Origin: Kribbella qitaiheensis
GTDB lineage: Bacteria > Actinomycetota > Actinomycetes > Propionibacteriales > Kribbellaceae
Reading direction: 5' to 3'
DNA length: 64,000 nt
Assembly: GCF_014217565.1 (NCBI RefSeq)
Contig: NZ_CP043661.1
Span: forward strand, 6,696,001 to 6,760,000
The notes beneath the pieces were generated by a model that did no database searches, was not told where the DNA came from, and was given only the letters and a program-made list of their open reading frames with translations. Numbering within the stretch: the first letter of the stretch is position 1; each line of letters starts with the position of its first letter. The position numbers and the translations under genes are program-made. Below are positions 1-8,071 of this stretch, one piece after another.

Positions 1-185
1 GCGTGAAGCTGATCATCGAGGCCTTGCACGGTTCGCACATCGACGACATCGGTGCGATCCACCTGCCGCACATCGGCATCGCCACCTCACTCGGCTTCAT
101 CGCCGGCACCCTGTTCGTCACCACGGTCGCCAGCCTGGTCAAGTCCGGCCGCGACCGCCGCCGCGTCGAGGTCGAGACCGACTGA
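1..185 (+). CDS. TerC/Alx-family integral membrane protein, C-terminal end (partial)
   Basis: Only the last 61 or so codons are inside the window; the reading frame is open at the left edge, so the GTG at position 3 is probably internal. The tail has the shape of the last helix of TerC/Alx proteins: HLPHIGIATSLGFIAGTLF followed by VTTVASLVKSG and a basic end. The family is a set of multi-helix inner-membrane proteins linked to tellurite resistance and manganese export. Its last 47 bases overlap the 3' end of the convergent MFS gene. Family assignment rests on this short tail alone, so the specific substrate is unknown. Confidence 0.6.
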   Translation, partial: VKLIIEALHGSHIDDIGAIHLPHIGIATSLGFIAGTLFVTTVASLVKSGRDRRRVEVETD

Positions 186-1401
186 CCCGCAGATAGAGGG
201 GCGGGATCGGGGTCAGGATCAGGCCGGACACGACCAACGCAGTACGGAGTGAGGTGCGGCCCGCCAGGGCGCCGAGCGGAGGTCCGCCGATGACCTGGCC
301 GATCGCGTTCGACTGGGACACCATCGAGATCACCGTCGCCCGCGATCGCGAGTCCACATTGCGGTTCAGCCAAGCGGACTCGACCGGGTAGGCGATGGTC
401 TCGGCGATCCGGCAGACCCACATCGCCGCCAGCGCGAGCCAGAGGTGACCCGCCTGCGCGAAGCCGATCACGCCGGCCACCTGGAACACACTGAGCACGG
501 CAAGCAGACCGCTCGGGTGCTGCGCACTCATCCGGTCGGGCGAGATCTTGTTCACCAGCAGCGAGGCCACCAGCGACAGGAAGGTCCCGACCAGCGCGAG
601 CACGGTGAACCAGACCGCCGGATCCGACGTCCCGAACACCGTCGGGAAGCTGAAGCCGGTGAGGATCTTCACCGACCACAACCGGTCGAACGCCTCGCTG
701 GACAGCCCCGAGATCAGACTGATCAGCGCGAGATTCCGGACCACCGCGCGGGTCCGGGCGACGGCCAGCCCGGCCTTGAACGTCTCGCTCATGTTCCGGA
801 ACGTCTCCCGCTCCGCCTTCGGGGTCGGGTGGAAGTTGTCCTCCCGCATGACCACCGCCAGCACGCCGGCCATCAGGATCACACCGATCCCGGACAGCTT
901 CATCGGCAGCGACAAGCTGACCAACCCGAGCAGGCCGGCGACCACTGTGCCGCCGATCTTGCTGGCCAGGTCGATCTGCTGGGCCCGGACGAACACCTTC
1001 CCGACCTCCTCCTCGCCGACCTCGTCGGTGATCCAGGCCTGGTCGGCGCCGGAGGTGAAGGTGTAGCCCAATCCCCACAGGAGTTGGGCGATGAGTACCG
1101 CGAGGAAGGCCGGGATCAGACCTTGGAGCAGCAAGCCGGCTCCGATCAGCATGAAGCCGATGATGACCGACAGCCGGCGGCTGTACAGGTCGGCAACGAT
1201 GCCGGTCGGGATCTCGAACGCGAAACAGGCGATCTCGAGGACAGTCCCGACCAGGACCATCTGCAGTGGGCTCAGGCCCACGTCCTTGACGAAGTAGACC
1301 ATGCTGAGCGTGAAGGCCAGTCCGGCGAAGAAGGCCCACCCGCCCCGGAAGGCGTAATAGGTACGGACCGGATCAGCGGCCCGGTAGGCAGGCAAAGACA
1401 T
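139..1401 (-). CDS. MFS transporter
   Basis: A 420-residue major facilitator protein, normal length for a 12-helix exporter. It starts at ATG 1401, preceded by an AGGAGC ribosome site. The loop between helices 2 and 3 carries the usual MFS signature in the form EIPTGIVADLYSRRLS, around residues 63-78. Hydrophobic segments repeat through to about residue 405, then a basic tail (SRSRPRRGGGRGRT) follows. That tail is encoded over the end of the convergent TerC-like gene, so the true C-terminus may originally have been shorter. The substrate cannot be told from sequence; related proteins are annotated as drug or metabolite exporters. Confidence 0.85.
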   Translation of the reverse strand: MSLPAYRAADPVRTYYAFRGGWAFFAGLAFTLSMVYFVKDVGLSPLQMVLVGTVLEIACFAFEIPTGIVADLYSRRLSVIIGFMLIGAGLLLQGLIPAFLAVLIAQLLWGLGYTFTSGADQAWITDEVGEEEVGKVFVRAQQIDLASKIGGTVVAGLLGLVSLSLPMKLSGIGVILMAGVLAVVMREDNFHPTPKAERETFRNMSETFKAGLAVARTRAVVRNLALISLISGLSSEAFDRLWSVKILTGFSFPTVFGTSDPAVWFTVLALVGTFLSLVASLLVNKISPDRMSAQHPSGLLAVLSVFQVAGVIGFAQAGHLWLALAAMWVCRIAETIAYPVESAWLNRNVDSRSRATVISMVSQSNAIGQVIGGPPLGALAGRTSLRTALVVSGLILTPIPPLYLRVSRSRPRRGGGRGRT

Positions 1402-1693
1402 CGTTGGTCGCTCCTGAAAGCATCACGTGTGCGGGCATGACGAAGCCTCGACCGGGTCGCCGCCGGACTCGACAGTCGACGGGTCGACGGGTCGACGCTG
1501 GACGTGACGCACGACGGTCCTTCTGGAGGCGAAGGCGGTGGTGCGCTTTCAGGAACGAGTTTGCATACCGATCAGGCTAGGGCACCGTCGGCTGCCTACG
1601 CCTTCAGTTTTGTTTCACCTCAGGACCTTCGGCCCTACTGACGCCTGATTACGCACCGTAAGTTGGCGACCGCGCCTAGGAAGCGTCACAGGA

Positions 1694-1744
1694 GCAGCGG
1701 CCCCACTCGGGGGGGGTGGCCGGGTTCGACTCCCGCCCGCTGCA
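1694..1744 (+). other. tRNA-like minihelix (acceptor stem plus T-arm)
   Basis: GCAGCGG (1694-1700) can pair perfectly with CCGCTGC (1737-1743), followed by an A at the discriminator position. Just inside lies a T-arm: stem CCGGG/CCCGC (four of five pairs) around the loop TTCGACT at 1725-1731. Only 19 bases separate the 5' acceptor strand from the T-arm, so there is no room for D and anticodon arms. It could be a tRNA remnant with its middle deleted, a tRNA-derived integration scar, or chance. No CCA is encoded. This is the only recognisable item in the 379-base gap before the next gene. Confidence 0.3.
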
Positions 1745-1780
1745 CGCTTCGGTCGAATGACCGGACTGGAAGGGTGCGTT

Positions 1781-2770
1781 ATGAGTGTCAAAATGGGGCG
1801 TATCGGAGTGGCAGGTCTCGCCGTCGGGGCAGTCTTGCTGGGTACGACGGGATCGGCCACGGCAGTCGTGGCACCGGGTCAGCAGGCGGCCGCGACCCCG
1901 CCCGCTCCGAACAGCATCACCGGCGCGATGGTGAAGGACGGCACGCTGTACGCCGTCGACATCGCGCCGGCGGTGGTCGCGTGGTTCACCACGATCTACG
2001 ACAACTCGGTGACCAGTGGCAGCGTGAAGGACGGAACGCTGGTGCTGAACGACTTCTCGGCCGGAGTGAAAGTCGCTCTCAAGGGTGACCCGGGCGCCGC
2101 CGGCCCAGCCGGCACCACCGGTGCGGTCGGTCCCACGGGTGAAACCGGTCCGCAAGGCCCTGCCGGGGTCTGGTCGGGAGCGCACTGGGGCACCGTCCTG
2201 CGGAATACGATCGGCGCGGGGAGCGCCGAGATGAGGCCGACCTCGACGCTCGCACCGGTAGGCGTCGGAGCATTGGAGCTGAACACCGGCACGTCCACGG
2301 ACAAAGCCGCCTTCGGCAACGAGGTCGACTTCGTCGGTGACCAGGTGAGTGCCATCACGGCTCTCGGGTTCACGGTCTACACGACCGGAGAGAACAACGC
2401 GCGGGCGACGAACAACATGCCGTCCATCTCGTTCGAGATCAATCCGAATCTGGCGGCCTCGACCAGGACCTACTCCTCGATGGTCTTCGCGCCGAACAAC
2501 ACCGCGCCCGGGGCCTGGACCGCGCTCGACGCCAGAGACGACAGCCTCGGCAAGGTCTGGGGGCTCACCGGCGCTGACATGCCGTGCAACATCAACGGCG
2601 CCAGGTGTACCTGGACGGAACTCCAGGCGGCACTGAATGACGGTGGACCCGGCGCGACCGTGTACTCCTTGTCCATCACCAAGGGACGCGATTTCGAGTT
2701 CCACGGCGCCGCCGACAAGCTCGTCTACAACGGCAACGTCTTCGACTTCGAACCGACCGGCGTCAAGTGA
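1781..2770 (+). CDS. secreted protein with short collagen-like Gly-X-Y stretch
   Basis: About 329 residues starting at ATG 1781, which has GGAAGG five bases upstream; an ATG in frame at 1757 lacks a site. The N-terminus is a signal peptide (basic MSVKMGRIG, then a hydrophobic run to about residue 30). After two short similar segments (around GAMVKDGTL and GSVKDGTL) comes a run of about nine Gly-X-Y triplets at roughly residues 100-128 (GDPGAAGPAG, then GPTGETGPQGPAG). The remaining 200 residues resemble no family I recognise and contain two cysteines (CNINGARC) that could form a disulfide. Likely exported or surface-exposed; function unknown. Confidence 0.7.
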   Translation: MSVKMGRIGVAGLAVGAVLLGTTGSATAVVAPGQQAAATPPAPNSITGAMVKDGTLYAVDIAPAVVAWFTTIYDNSVTSGSVKDGTLVLNDFSAGVKVALKGDPGAAGPAGTTGAVGPTGETGPQGPAGVWSGAHWGTVLRNTIGAGSAEMRPTSTLAPVGVGALELNTGTSTDKAAFGNEVDFVGDQVSAITALGFTVYTTGENNARATNNMPSISFEINPNLAASTRTYSSMVFAPNNTAPGAWTALDARDDSLGKVWGLTGADMPCNINGARCTWTELQAALNDGGPGATVYSLSITKGRDFEFHGAADKLVYNGNVFDFEPTGVK

Positions 2771-2949
2771 TCCGCTGACCGTCAGCACCAGGTGAGCCGA
2801 CGATCGGCACCAACGGACCTGGCTGCCAGCAGCACGGAAATTGGCGGCCGGGCTCCCGGTTCGAAGAGCTACGCACGGGTACTATCGAGTTAGCCCGGCC
2901 CGGCCGTTCCCCCGTGATGGTCGGGTCGGGTCTTTGACCGCAAGTAGTT

Positions 2950-3404
2950 TCAGAGCGTTTTGCGATAGCGGGGTTGCCGGATAGTCACGCGATATCCGGC
3001 CTTTTCGTACAGCGCCACGCTTCCGGTCCGGTTCCCGGCGATGGTCCACAGCCCTGTACGCCGGGTTGCCACAGCGACCGATGATCTGCCGGTCCGGCGG
3101 GCCTGATCTCGACGCCGGCCGGGAGTGCGACCTCGCCGGGCTCGTCCAGCTCCAGGTCATCCGGACCCGGGTGAACGCGATCTCGTAGCCCGCGGCGACC
3201 ACATCCGGCGTACGGAGTCGTCATCGGCTCCTCCCACCAGACATTCTTGGCGCAGCCGATCGCCACACCATTGCCCTCAGCAACAAAACTTGTCGCCGGG
3301 TCCAGCCCGAAGCCGACGCCTTCGAAGCTCTCCCCGTCCCGGTAGCCCCGCAGCCGCAAGTTCATGGCCTGAAGTATCACCGCGCCCTCCAGCTCCCGGT
3401 CCAT
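2950..3404 (-). pseudogene. GNAT-family N-acetyltransferase, frameshifted remnant
   Basis: Pieces of one acetyltransferase are spread over different minus-strand frames. The N-terminal part begins at ATG 3404 (MDRELEGAVILQAMNL) and runs through FGLDPATSFVAEGNGVAIG. The C-terminal end, in another frame, reads GLWTIAGNRTGSVALYEKAG followed by YRV and PRYRKTL and stops at 2952. An N-rich turn followed by an ALYEKAGY motif is the classic acetyl-CoA-binding end of GNAT proteins. At least two frame changes separate the ends, and about 150 codons remain, so the gene is inactive unless the changes are sequence errors. No operon partner is visible. Confidence 0.55.
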
Positions 3405-3538
3405 GCGAATGAGGACTCAAGTCTTGCCATAGTCGGCGGGGAGCAGTTGACTGGCATATAGTTCACAAAGGAAAATAATCCGGTCCGGTCCGGAAGTGGT
3501 CAGCTCAGAACCCCTTCCCCGGTCGAGATGTGGTGCCT

Positions 3539-3564
3539 GGGTCCCATGGCTCGCCATGGGACCC
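3539..3564. terminator. perfect 11-bp hairpin with 4-base loop
   Basis: GGGTCCCATGG (3539-3549) and CCATGGGACCC (3554-3564) are exact reverse complements around CTCG. It lies in the 395-base gap between the acetyltransferase remnant and the truncated permease. No T-run follows on either strand, so it is either a U-less actinobacterial terminator or another structured element. Confidence 0.4.
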
Positions 3565-3718
3565 GTCGGCGTCCCCGCCCGTTTAATTGCCAGAAGCAAC
3601 TTCTCGGATCGCTGCCAGGCAAGGAATCTGGCGGATCTGAGGCCAATCGGTCAAGGTCTGGCCTCGACCGGCGTGGTTGCTCTTCCACTCCGAAGTCTTC
3701 TGTGTCATTCTCCGGGTG

Positions 3719-3753
3719 GAAGCCAAGATCCTATCGGATATCGGCTTAGCTTC
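3719..3753. promoter_or_regulatory. imperfect inverted repeat upstream of the permease fragment
   Basis: GAAGC...AAG.ATCC on the left mirrors GGAT...CTT.GCTTC on the right, with mismatches, 47 bases before the permease start. This is a plausible operator position, but the match is imperfect and the regulator is unknown. Confidence 0.25.
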
Positions 3754-3799
3754 AAGTAGTCACGGTTTGTCACGGCGGGTAGGACAGAAGGAAAGTAGT

Positions 3800-4110
3800 G
3801 TGAGTGGAACGATCGAGGTGAAACCGGCGCCGCCGGCACCGGTGCTGAAACAGGTGATGTCAGCTACCCGGGTCATCAAGCCGCCGAGCCGCTGGACCGA
3901 GGCGCGGCGCAGCCTTCGCCGGCACTGGCAGCTCTACCTGCTGATCCTCGTCCCGCTCGCGTACTTCGTGATCTTCAAGTACATCCCGATCTCGAACGCG
4001 GTGATCGCGTTCAAGGACTACAGCCCGGTCAAGGGGCCGTGGGGCAGCGACTGGGTCGGGTTCAAGAACTTCGACCTGTTCTTCCACAACCCGGTCTTCT
4101 GGACGGGTGC
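3800..4110 (+). pseudogene. sugar ABC transporter permease (LplB/UgpA type), 5' fragment
   Basis: The start is GTG 3800, with GAAGGAAAG just upstream. The first 100 or so codons are a good N-terminus of a CUT1-family permease: a cytoplasmic lead, then RRHWQLYLLILVPLAYFVIF (first helix) and KYIPISNAVIAFKDYSP, then WVGFKNFDLFFHNPVFWT. Family members run to about 310 residues. Here similarity ends at about 4108, and the frame continues into antisense of a different gene up to 4489. The transporter core, including the EAA loop, is missing, so it cannot work. The 3' part was lost at a junction that also truncates the opposing decarboxylase gene. Confidence 0.7.
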
Positions 4111-4257
4111 CGGCGCGATGTCCTGCAGCGCGTCCATCACCGCCGTACCGGAGCCGCCGTCGACCGCCTGCAGCACGGCGAGCCCGCGCTCGCACCGGGC
4201 CTTGTCTTCTTCGCTGTCGATGGCCGGCACGTGGTCGAACTGCTCGGTTCCGCTCAT
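4108..4257 (-). pseudogene. carboxymuconolactone decarboxylase-family protein, 5' fragment
   Basis: Read on the minus strand from ATG 4257: MSGTEQFDHVPAIDSEEDKA, then RCERGLAVLQAVDGGSGTAV and MDALQDIAPA. This is the usual N-terminus of small CMD/AhpD-like proteins (about 130-150 residues). The remaining two thirds, with the CxxC/His catalytic region, are absent: after IAPA the frame runs into antisense of the permease. It lies 25 bases downstream of the thioesterase on the same strand, so the two probably formed an operon. Family assignment comes from the N-terminal motif only. Confidence 0.55.
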
Positions 4258-4282
4258 ACCGAAAAGGTATGCGAAGGCGAGG

Positions 4283-4768
4283 TCAGCGGGCGGAGCGCAC
4301 CAGCAAGGTGCTGGTTGCTGTCGCCACCAGGTCGCCGGCGCTGTTGGTGACGTTGCCCTCGGCAAATATCACCCGGTTGCCGCCTTTGATCACGTGACCC
4401 GTGCTTTTCAGCAAGCCGGTGTCGGCGAGGACCGGGCGCAGGTAGTTCACCTTGATCTCGACCGAGGTGTAGCCCACTCCGGCCGGTAGCGTGGTGTGCG
4501 CGGCGCAGCCGGTCACGGTGTCGAGCAAGGTGCAGACCAGACCGCCGTGCACCATTCCGATCGGGTTGTAGTGGGCGTGGGACGGCTGGCAGCCGAACAC
4601 CACCTTGCCGAACTCGACCTCAAAAGCCGAGAACTGCATCAGTACGGCGATGGGTGGTGGCGGCACAGTTCCGTCCTGGAGCCCTTGCACGTACTCTAGT
4701 CCGCTCAACTTCACGGTGTCCGCCAGTACCTGGGCCGGATCGACCCACCGGAAGGTCTGCTCATCCAT
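4283..4768 (-). CDS. PaaI-family (hotdog fold) thioesterase
   Basis: A 161-residue protein, full length for the PaaI/YdiI group of acyl-CoA thioesterases. The diagnostic hotdog segment NPIGMVHGGLVCTLLDTVTG (around residues 68-87) contains the HGG turn and the catalytic acidic residue on the following helix. It is followed by the strands VGYTSVEIKVNYLRPV and GHVIKGGNRVIFAEG. It would hydrolyse a thioester of CoA; the proline-rich insert PPPPIAVLMQF is common in actinobacterial members. Downstream on the same strand lies the truncated decarboxylase. The natural substrate is unknown. Confidence 0.85.
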   Translation of the reverse strand: MDEQTFRWVDPAQVLADTVKLSGLEYVQGLQDGTVPPPPIAVLMQFSAFEVEFGKVVFGCQPSHAHYNPIGMVHGGLVCTLLDTVTGCAAHTTLPAGVGYTSVEIKVNYLRPVLADTGLLKSTGHVIKGGNRVIFAEGNVTNSAGDLVATATSTLLVRSAR

Positions 4769-4904
4769 GTGGCGACCCTAACGACCACCGTTCGTCCTCC
4801 GTTCGGCCGGGTTCGTCCTTCGGACGGATGAAATCGCGGTAAGACCAGGACGAGAGAGGCCTCCTGGGCTTTGGTGTACGGGCGATGTCGTGAACAATCG
4901 GGGC

Positions 4905-5901
4905 ATGTCCCACCCTAAGACGGCTGTAGCCAGCCACAAGCCGACCTCGCGCTCGACCTCGCGGCGGCAACGTCGTGCCGGCAAATGGCGCCGCGGCTGG
5001 GTGATCGCCGTCCTCGCCGTGCTCTCGGCGCTGCCGATGGCCTTCCACCGGCATGTGCCGAACTCGATCGGCAACCTCGGCAGTCTGCTGGACACGTTCC
5101 TGCCCTGGGTCGGGCTCGCCATCCCCGTTCTCGCCGTGGCAGCACTGGTCCGCCGGTCCGCCTCGGGCCGGGGTCGCGCTGCTGGTCCCGCTCGCCGTCT
5201 GGGGAATGATGTTCGGGAACGCCGTGATCCCAGGCAAGGGCGGTGGCGCCCACGATCTGCGGGTGCTGTCGCACAACGTCGACGCGGCCAACCCGGATCC
5301 GGCCAAGACGGCACAGGAGCTGATCGCGGCCGACGCGGACGTGATCGCGCTGGAAGAGATCACCTCGGCGGACCTGAAGGTCTACAAGTCGCAATTCGCC
5401 GCGAAGTACCCGCACGTCGTCGCCCGCGGCACGGTGGCGCTGTGGTCGAAGTACCCGGTGGAGGAGAGCGAGTCGGTCGACGTCGGCTTCGCCTGGACCA
5501 GAGCACTGCGAGCGGAGGTCAGTACGCCGCAGGGCAAGGTGGCCTTCTACGTCGCGCATCTCGCGTCGGTCCGGGTCGGCACGAGCGGGTTCACCTCGAA
5601 CCAGCGCAACGAGACGATCAAGCAACTCGGTCAGCAGATCGCCCAGGAGAAGCTCGCCGGGGTGGTGGTGATGGGCGACTTCAACGGCACGGCGAACGAC
5701 CGCAGCCTGGCCCCGATCACCGTCGGTCTCCGCTCGGCCCAGGGCGCGGCCGGCTTCGGTTTCGGCTTCACCTGGCCCGCCAAGTTCCCGATGGCCCGGA
5801 TCGACCACATCATGGTCCGCGGTGTCGTCCCGACCAAGGCCTGGGTAATGCCCCCCACCGGCAGCGACCACCGCCCAGTAGTCGCAGAGATCAGGATTTA
5901 G
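4905..5901 (+). CDS. endonuclease/exonuclease/phosphatase-fold membrane protein (one frameshift)
   Basis: The N-terminal part (MSHPKTAVASHKPTSRSTSR, then three hydrophobic segments) reads from ATG 4905. An upstream in-frame GTG at 4890 is an alternative start; neither has a strong ribosome site. The catalytic part reads in the next frame from about 5165 to 5901. The join is in GGGCCGGGG (5165-5173): removing one G gives a continuous protein of about 331 residues. The EEP domain shows LRVLSHNVD, ALEEIT, a conserved GDFNGTAND and the final GSDHRPVVAEI, covering the metal and phosphate ligands. Members cleave phosphodiester bonds of nucleic acids or lipids; several actinobacterial relatives have this three-helix N-terminus with the domain outside. 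Probably intact in the living strain. Confidence 0.75.
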
Positions 5902-5935
5902 CCGGGCACCCCACGCTTTCCTTCTTTCCCTTTGC

Positions 5936-6580
5936 TCAGCTTTCCGCCAGCCCATTCATGTACGCGTAGCGGACTGCTTCGGCGCGGTGGCGGGCGCCGA
6001 TTTTCGCGAAGGTGTTGTTGATGTGGGTCTTCACTGTCGTCTCGCTGATGAACAACAGTCCTGCGATCTCCGAATTACTCAGCCCACGAGCGATCAGTTT
6101 CAGCACTTCGGTCTCCCGGCTCGTCAGGCCGTCGGTCGACTGCGGGGGAGTCGGTGTCATCGCGGCCACCAGGCGACGCGACACCTCCGGGTCGAAGGTC
6201 GCCTGCCCGGCCGCGGTCGACCTCAGCGCCGCGCCGATCTCCACCCGGCCCGCGTCCTTGGTGAGGTACCCACGCGCCCCGGCCCGGAGCGCCATCGTGA
6301 TCGACTCGTCGTCGGCGTACGTGGTCAGCACCAGGACGGCCACCTCGGCGTACTCGGCGGTGATCCGCGCGGTCGCCTGGATGCCGTCCAGTACCGGCAT
6401 CCGCAGATCCATCAGCACCACGTCGACGTTGCCCTGCGCAACGAGTTCGACGGCCTCGGCGCCATCGGCGGCGGCGCCGACCACCTCGACCCCGTCGATC
6501 AGCCCGAGCAACGCGACCAGCCCTTCCCGGACCACCTGCTGATCATCGGCCACCACGACCCGCACCGCGCCCTCACTCAT
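5936..6580 (-). CDS. NarL/FixJ-family response regulator
   Basis: 214 residues. The receiver domain occupies residues 7-120, with the acidic pair DD at 12-13, phospho-acceptor Asp58 in VVLMDLRMP, Thr in LVLTTYAD and Lys in YLTKDAG. The LuxR-type helix-turn-helix domain spans residues 150-210 (LTSRETEVLKLIARGLSNSE, then FISETTVKTHINN). Its start overlaps the end of the histidine kinase gene by 8 bases, so the two are cotranscribed and translationally coupled. It presumably receives phosphate from that kinase. No target promoter is evident in the window. Confidence 0.93.
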   Translation of the reverse strand: MSEGAVRVVVADDQQVVREGLVALLGLIDGVEVVGAAADGAEAVELVAQGNVDVVLMDLRMPVLDGIQATARITAEYAEVAVLVLTTYADDESITMALRAGARGYLTKDAGRVEIGAALRSTAAGQATFDPEVSRRLVAAMTPTPPQSTDGLTSRETEVLKLIARGLSNSEIAGLLFISETTVKTHINNTFAKIGARHRAEAVRYAYMNGLAES

Positions 6581-7682
6581 CAGCCACCGCCGCGACTACC
6601 AGCCAGTCGTCCCCGTCCGGACCGGCCTCCAGCTTGCCATTCACCAGTGCCAACCGCTCCCGCATCCCCGCCAGCCCGAAGCCCTTCTCGCCGACCGTTG
6701 CCCCCGCGTTCCTGATCGTGAGCCAAGCACCGTTCCGCCCATCGAGCCGTACGTCGACAGCCCGGCCGGGCGCGTGTTTCGCCGCATTGGTCAGTGCCTC
6801 CCGAGCTGCCCCGAGCAGAGCCACGACCACCTCGGGGCGCGGCGTCCGAACCTCGTCGACGGTCAGCGTCACCTCGGCCCGATGATCCTTCCGATGCTGC
6901 TCGACCAGCGCGGCCAGCGCCGCCGGCAGCGCCGGTACTTCGTCCGCCCGGAGCGCGGCCACCGCGTTCCTCGCTTCGACCAACCCCTGGACCGCGAGCC
7001 GCCGCGAACGCTTCACCCGATCGAGCGCACCGGCCGTGTCGTTGCCTTCGTCAAGCAACGCCTCCGCCAGCTCCAGCTGGACGCTGAGCGCACCGAGCGA
7101 ATGAGCCAGTACGTCGTGCAGCTCCCGCGCGAGCCGGCCGCGTTCCTCGAGAGCAGCAGCGCGAGCGTGCTCCTGCTGGGCGAGCCGGGTCTGTTCCAGC
7201 AGCTTCTCCGTCTGCCGGGCCTGCACCTCGTACTGCCGGCGGTTCAATCCGAAAGCGGCCAAGATCGCCGTCCAGGTCAGCTGGCCGACGTACCAGATGT
7301 CGGACCGGTCCCACCACCAGCCCGACAGCGCGTAGCAGGTCGCATAACCGATGCCGACGGCAATGATCGGCCGATAGCCCTGGGGGAGCACCATGACAGC
7401 GATGTCGGCGACGGCCATCAGGCAGAGCACCAGCGAGTTGGAATCCGGCATGCCTGAGATCAGGGCAGCGCTCAGTCCGGCGTACGAGAGCAGTGTCAGC
7501 GCAAGCAGCGGCCGGCGGTTCATCAGGAAGGTGCCGGACAGGAAGCTGAGCAGACCGGCGCCCAGCACCGCCCAGACCCAGGGCTCGGCTGGCCGGGCGG
7601 TGGCGAGAACACAGATCGCGACGACGGAGGCGAGACTCCGGCCCAGCCAGCCGGTCTCGCCGTGCATTCTCGCTCTGATCAC
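6573..7682 (-). CDS. sensor histidine kinase (HisKA_3 type)
   Basis: 369 residues. The N-terminal third is a membrane domain of about five helices (for example SVVAICVLATARP, then AVLGAGLLSFLSGTF and SYAGLSAALI) with no sizeable outside loop, typical of kinases that sense through the membrane. A coiled linker rich in Q, E and R follows (QARQTEKLLEQTRLAQQEHA). The phosphoacceptor is His in RLARELHDVLAHSLG. The ATPase domain shows ALTNAAKHAPG (N box) and EKGFGLAGMRERLAL (G box). The GTG start at 7682 overlaps the stop of the upstream small gene in a GTGA junction, and its own end overlaps the response regulator. Confidence 0.92.
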   Translation of the reverse strand: MIRARMHGETGWLGRSLASVVAICVLATARPAEPWVWAVLGAGLLSFLSGTFLMNRRPLLALTLLSYAGLSAALISGMPDSNSLVLCLMAVADIAVMVLPQGYRPIIAVGIGYATCYALSGWWWDRSDIWYVGQLTWTAILAAFGLNRRQYEVQARQTEKLLEQTRLAQQEHARAAALEERGRLARELHDVLAHSLGALSVQLELAEALLDEGNDTAGALDRVKRSRRLAVQGLVEARNAVAALRADEVPALPAALAALVEQHRKDHRAEVTLTVDEVRTPRPEVVVALLGAAREALTNAAKHAPGRAVDVRLDGRNGAWLTIRNAGATVGEKGFGLAGMRERLALVNGKLEAGPDGDDWLVVAAVADE

Positions 7683-7885
7683 CTGGTCGCGTACTCCTCG
7701 GCATCACGATGTGCTTTGGCCTGGACCACCAACGACTGCACCAGCAGGTTGGCGCCCACGGTCAGCAGGATCGACCCGCCACCCGAAGTGATCGTCGCAC
7801 CCAAGAGGTGCCCGAGCCAGGACAGTCGGCGAGCCAGGACGGCGATCACGATCGCGACCACCACGGCAGCGTTCAGCAGAGTCAT
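7679..7885 (-). CDS. small two-helix membrane protein in a two-component operon
   Basis: 68 residues from ATG 7885. Two hydrophobic stretches (LLNAAVVVAIVIAVLA and SILLTVGANLLVQSLVV) are separated by RRLSWLGHLLGATITSGGG; the tail KAHRDAEEYATR is charged. Its stop codon shares four bases with the kinase start (GTGA), which argues it is a real translated gene and not a shadow. I recognise no family. Position suggests an accessory or signal-input partner of the kinase, but nothing in the sequence proves that. Confidence 0.6.
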   Translation of the reverse strand: MTLLNAAVVVAIVIAVLARRLSWLGHLLGATITSGGGSILLTVGANLLVQSLVVQAKAHRDAEEYATR

Positions 7886-8071
7886 AGCCCCGAAGTTAGG
7901 CTCGCGGGCCGTCGCCCAGAACCTACCGCGGGTGGAGAGCGGGGTGGAGAAACCGGAGCACCAGACGGTGATGAAACCGTGCGCGCGGCCCGGCGGGAAT
8001 GTCGGTGGGCACAGGAGTAACGTTCCTCACCGGTAACACCACCTTGCGTCACGACGACGAGCGGAGGGCCG

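Noticed and set aside
445..1440. Long plus-strand frame (331 codons) opposite the first MFS gene
   Set aside because: It is antisense to a well-conserved transporter; composition is His/Arg/Gln/Asp-rich as expected for the shadow of GC-rich coding DNA.
3417..3759. Several short frames around the perfect hairpin
   Set aside because: All pass through the palindrome and have no ribosome site or homology-like features.
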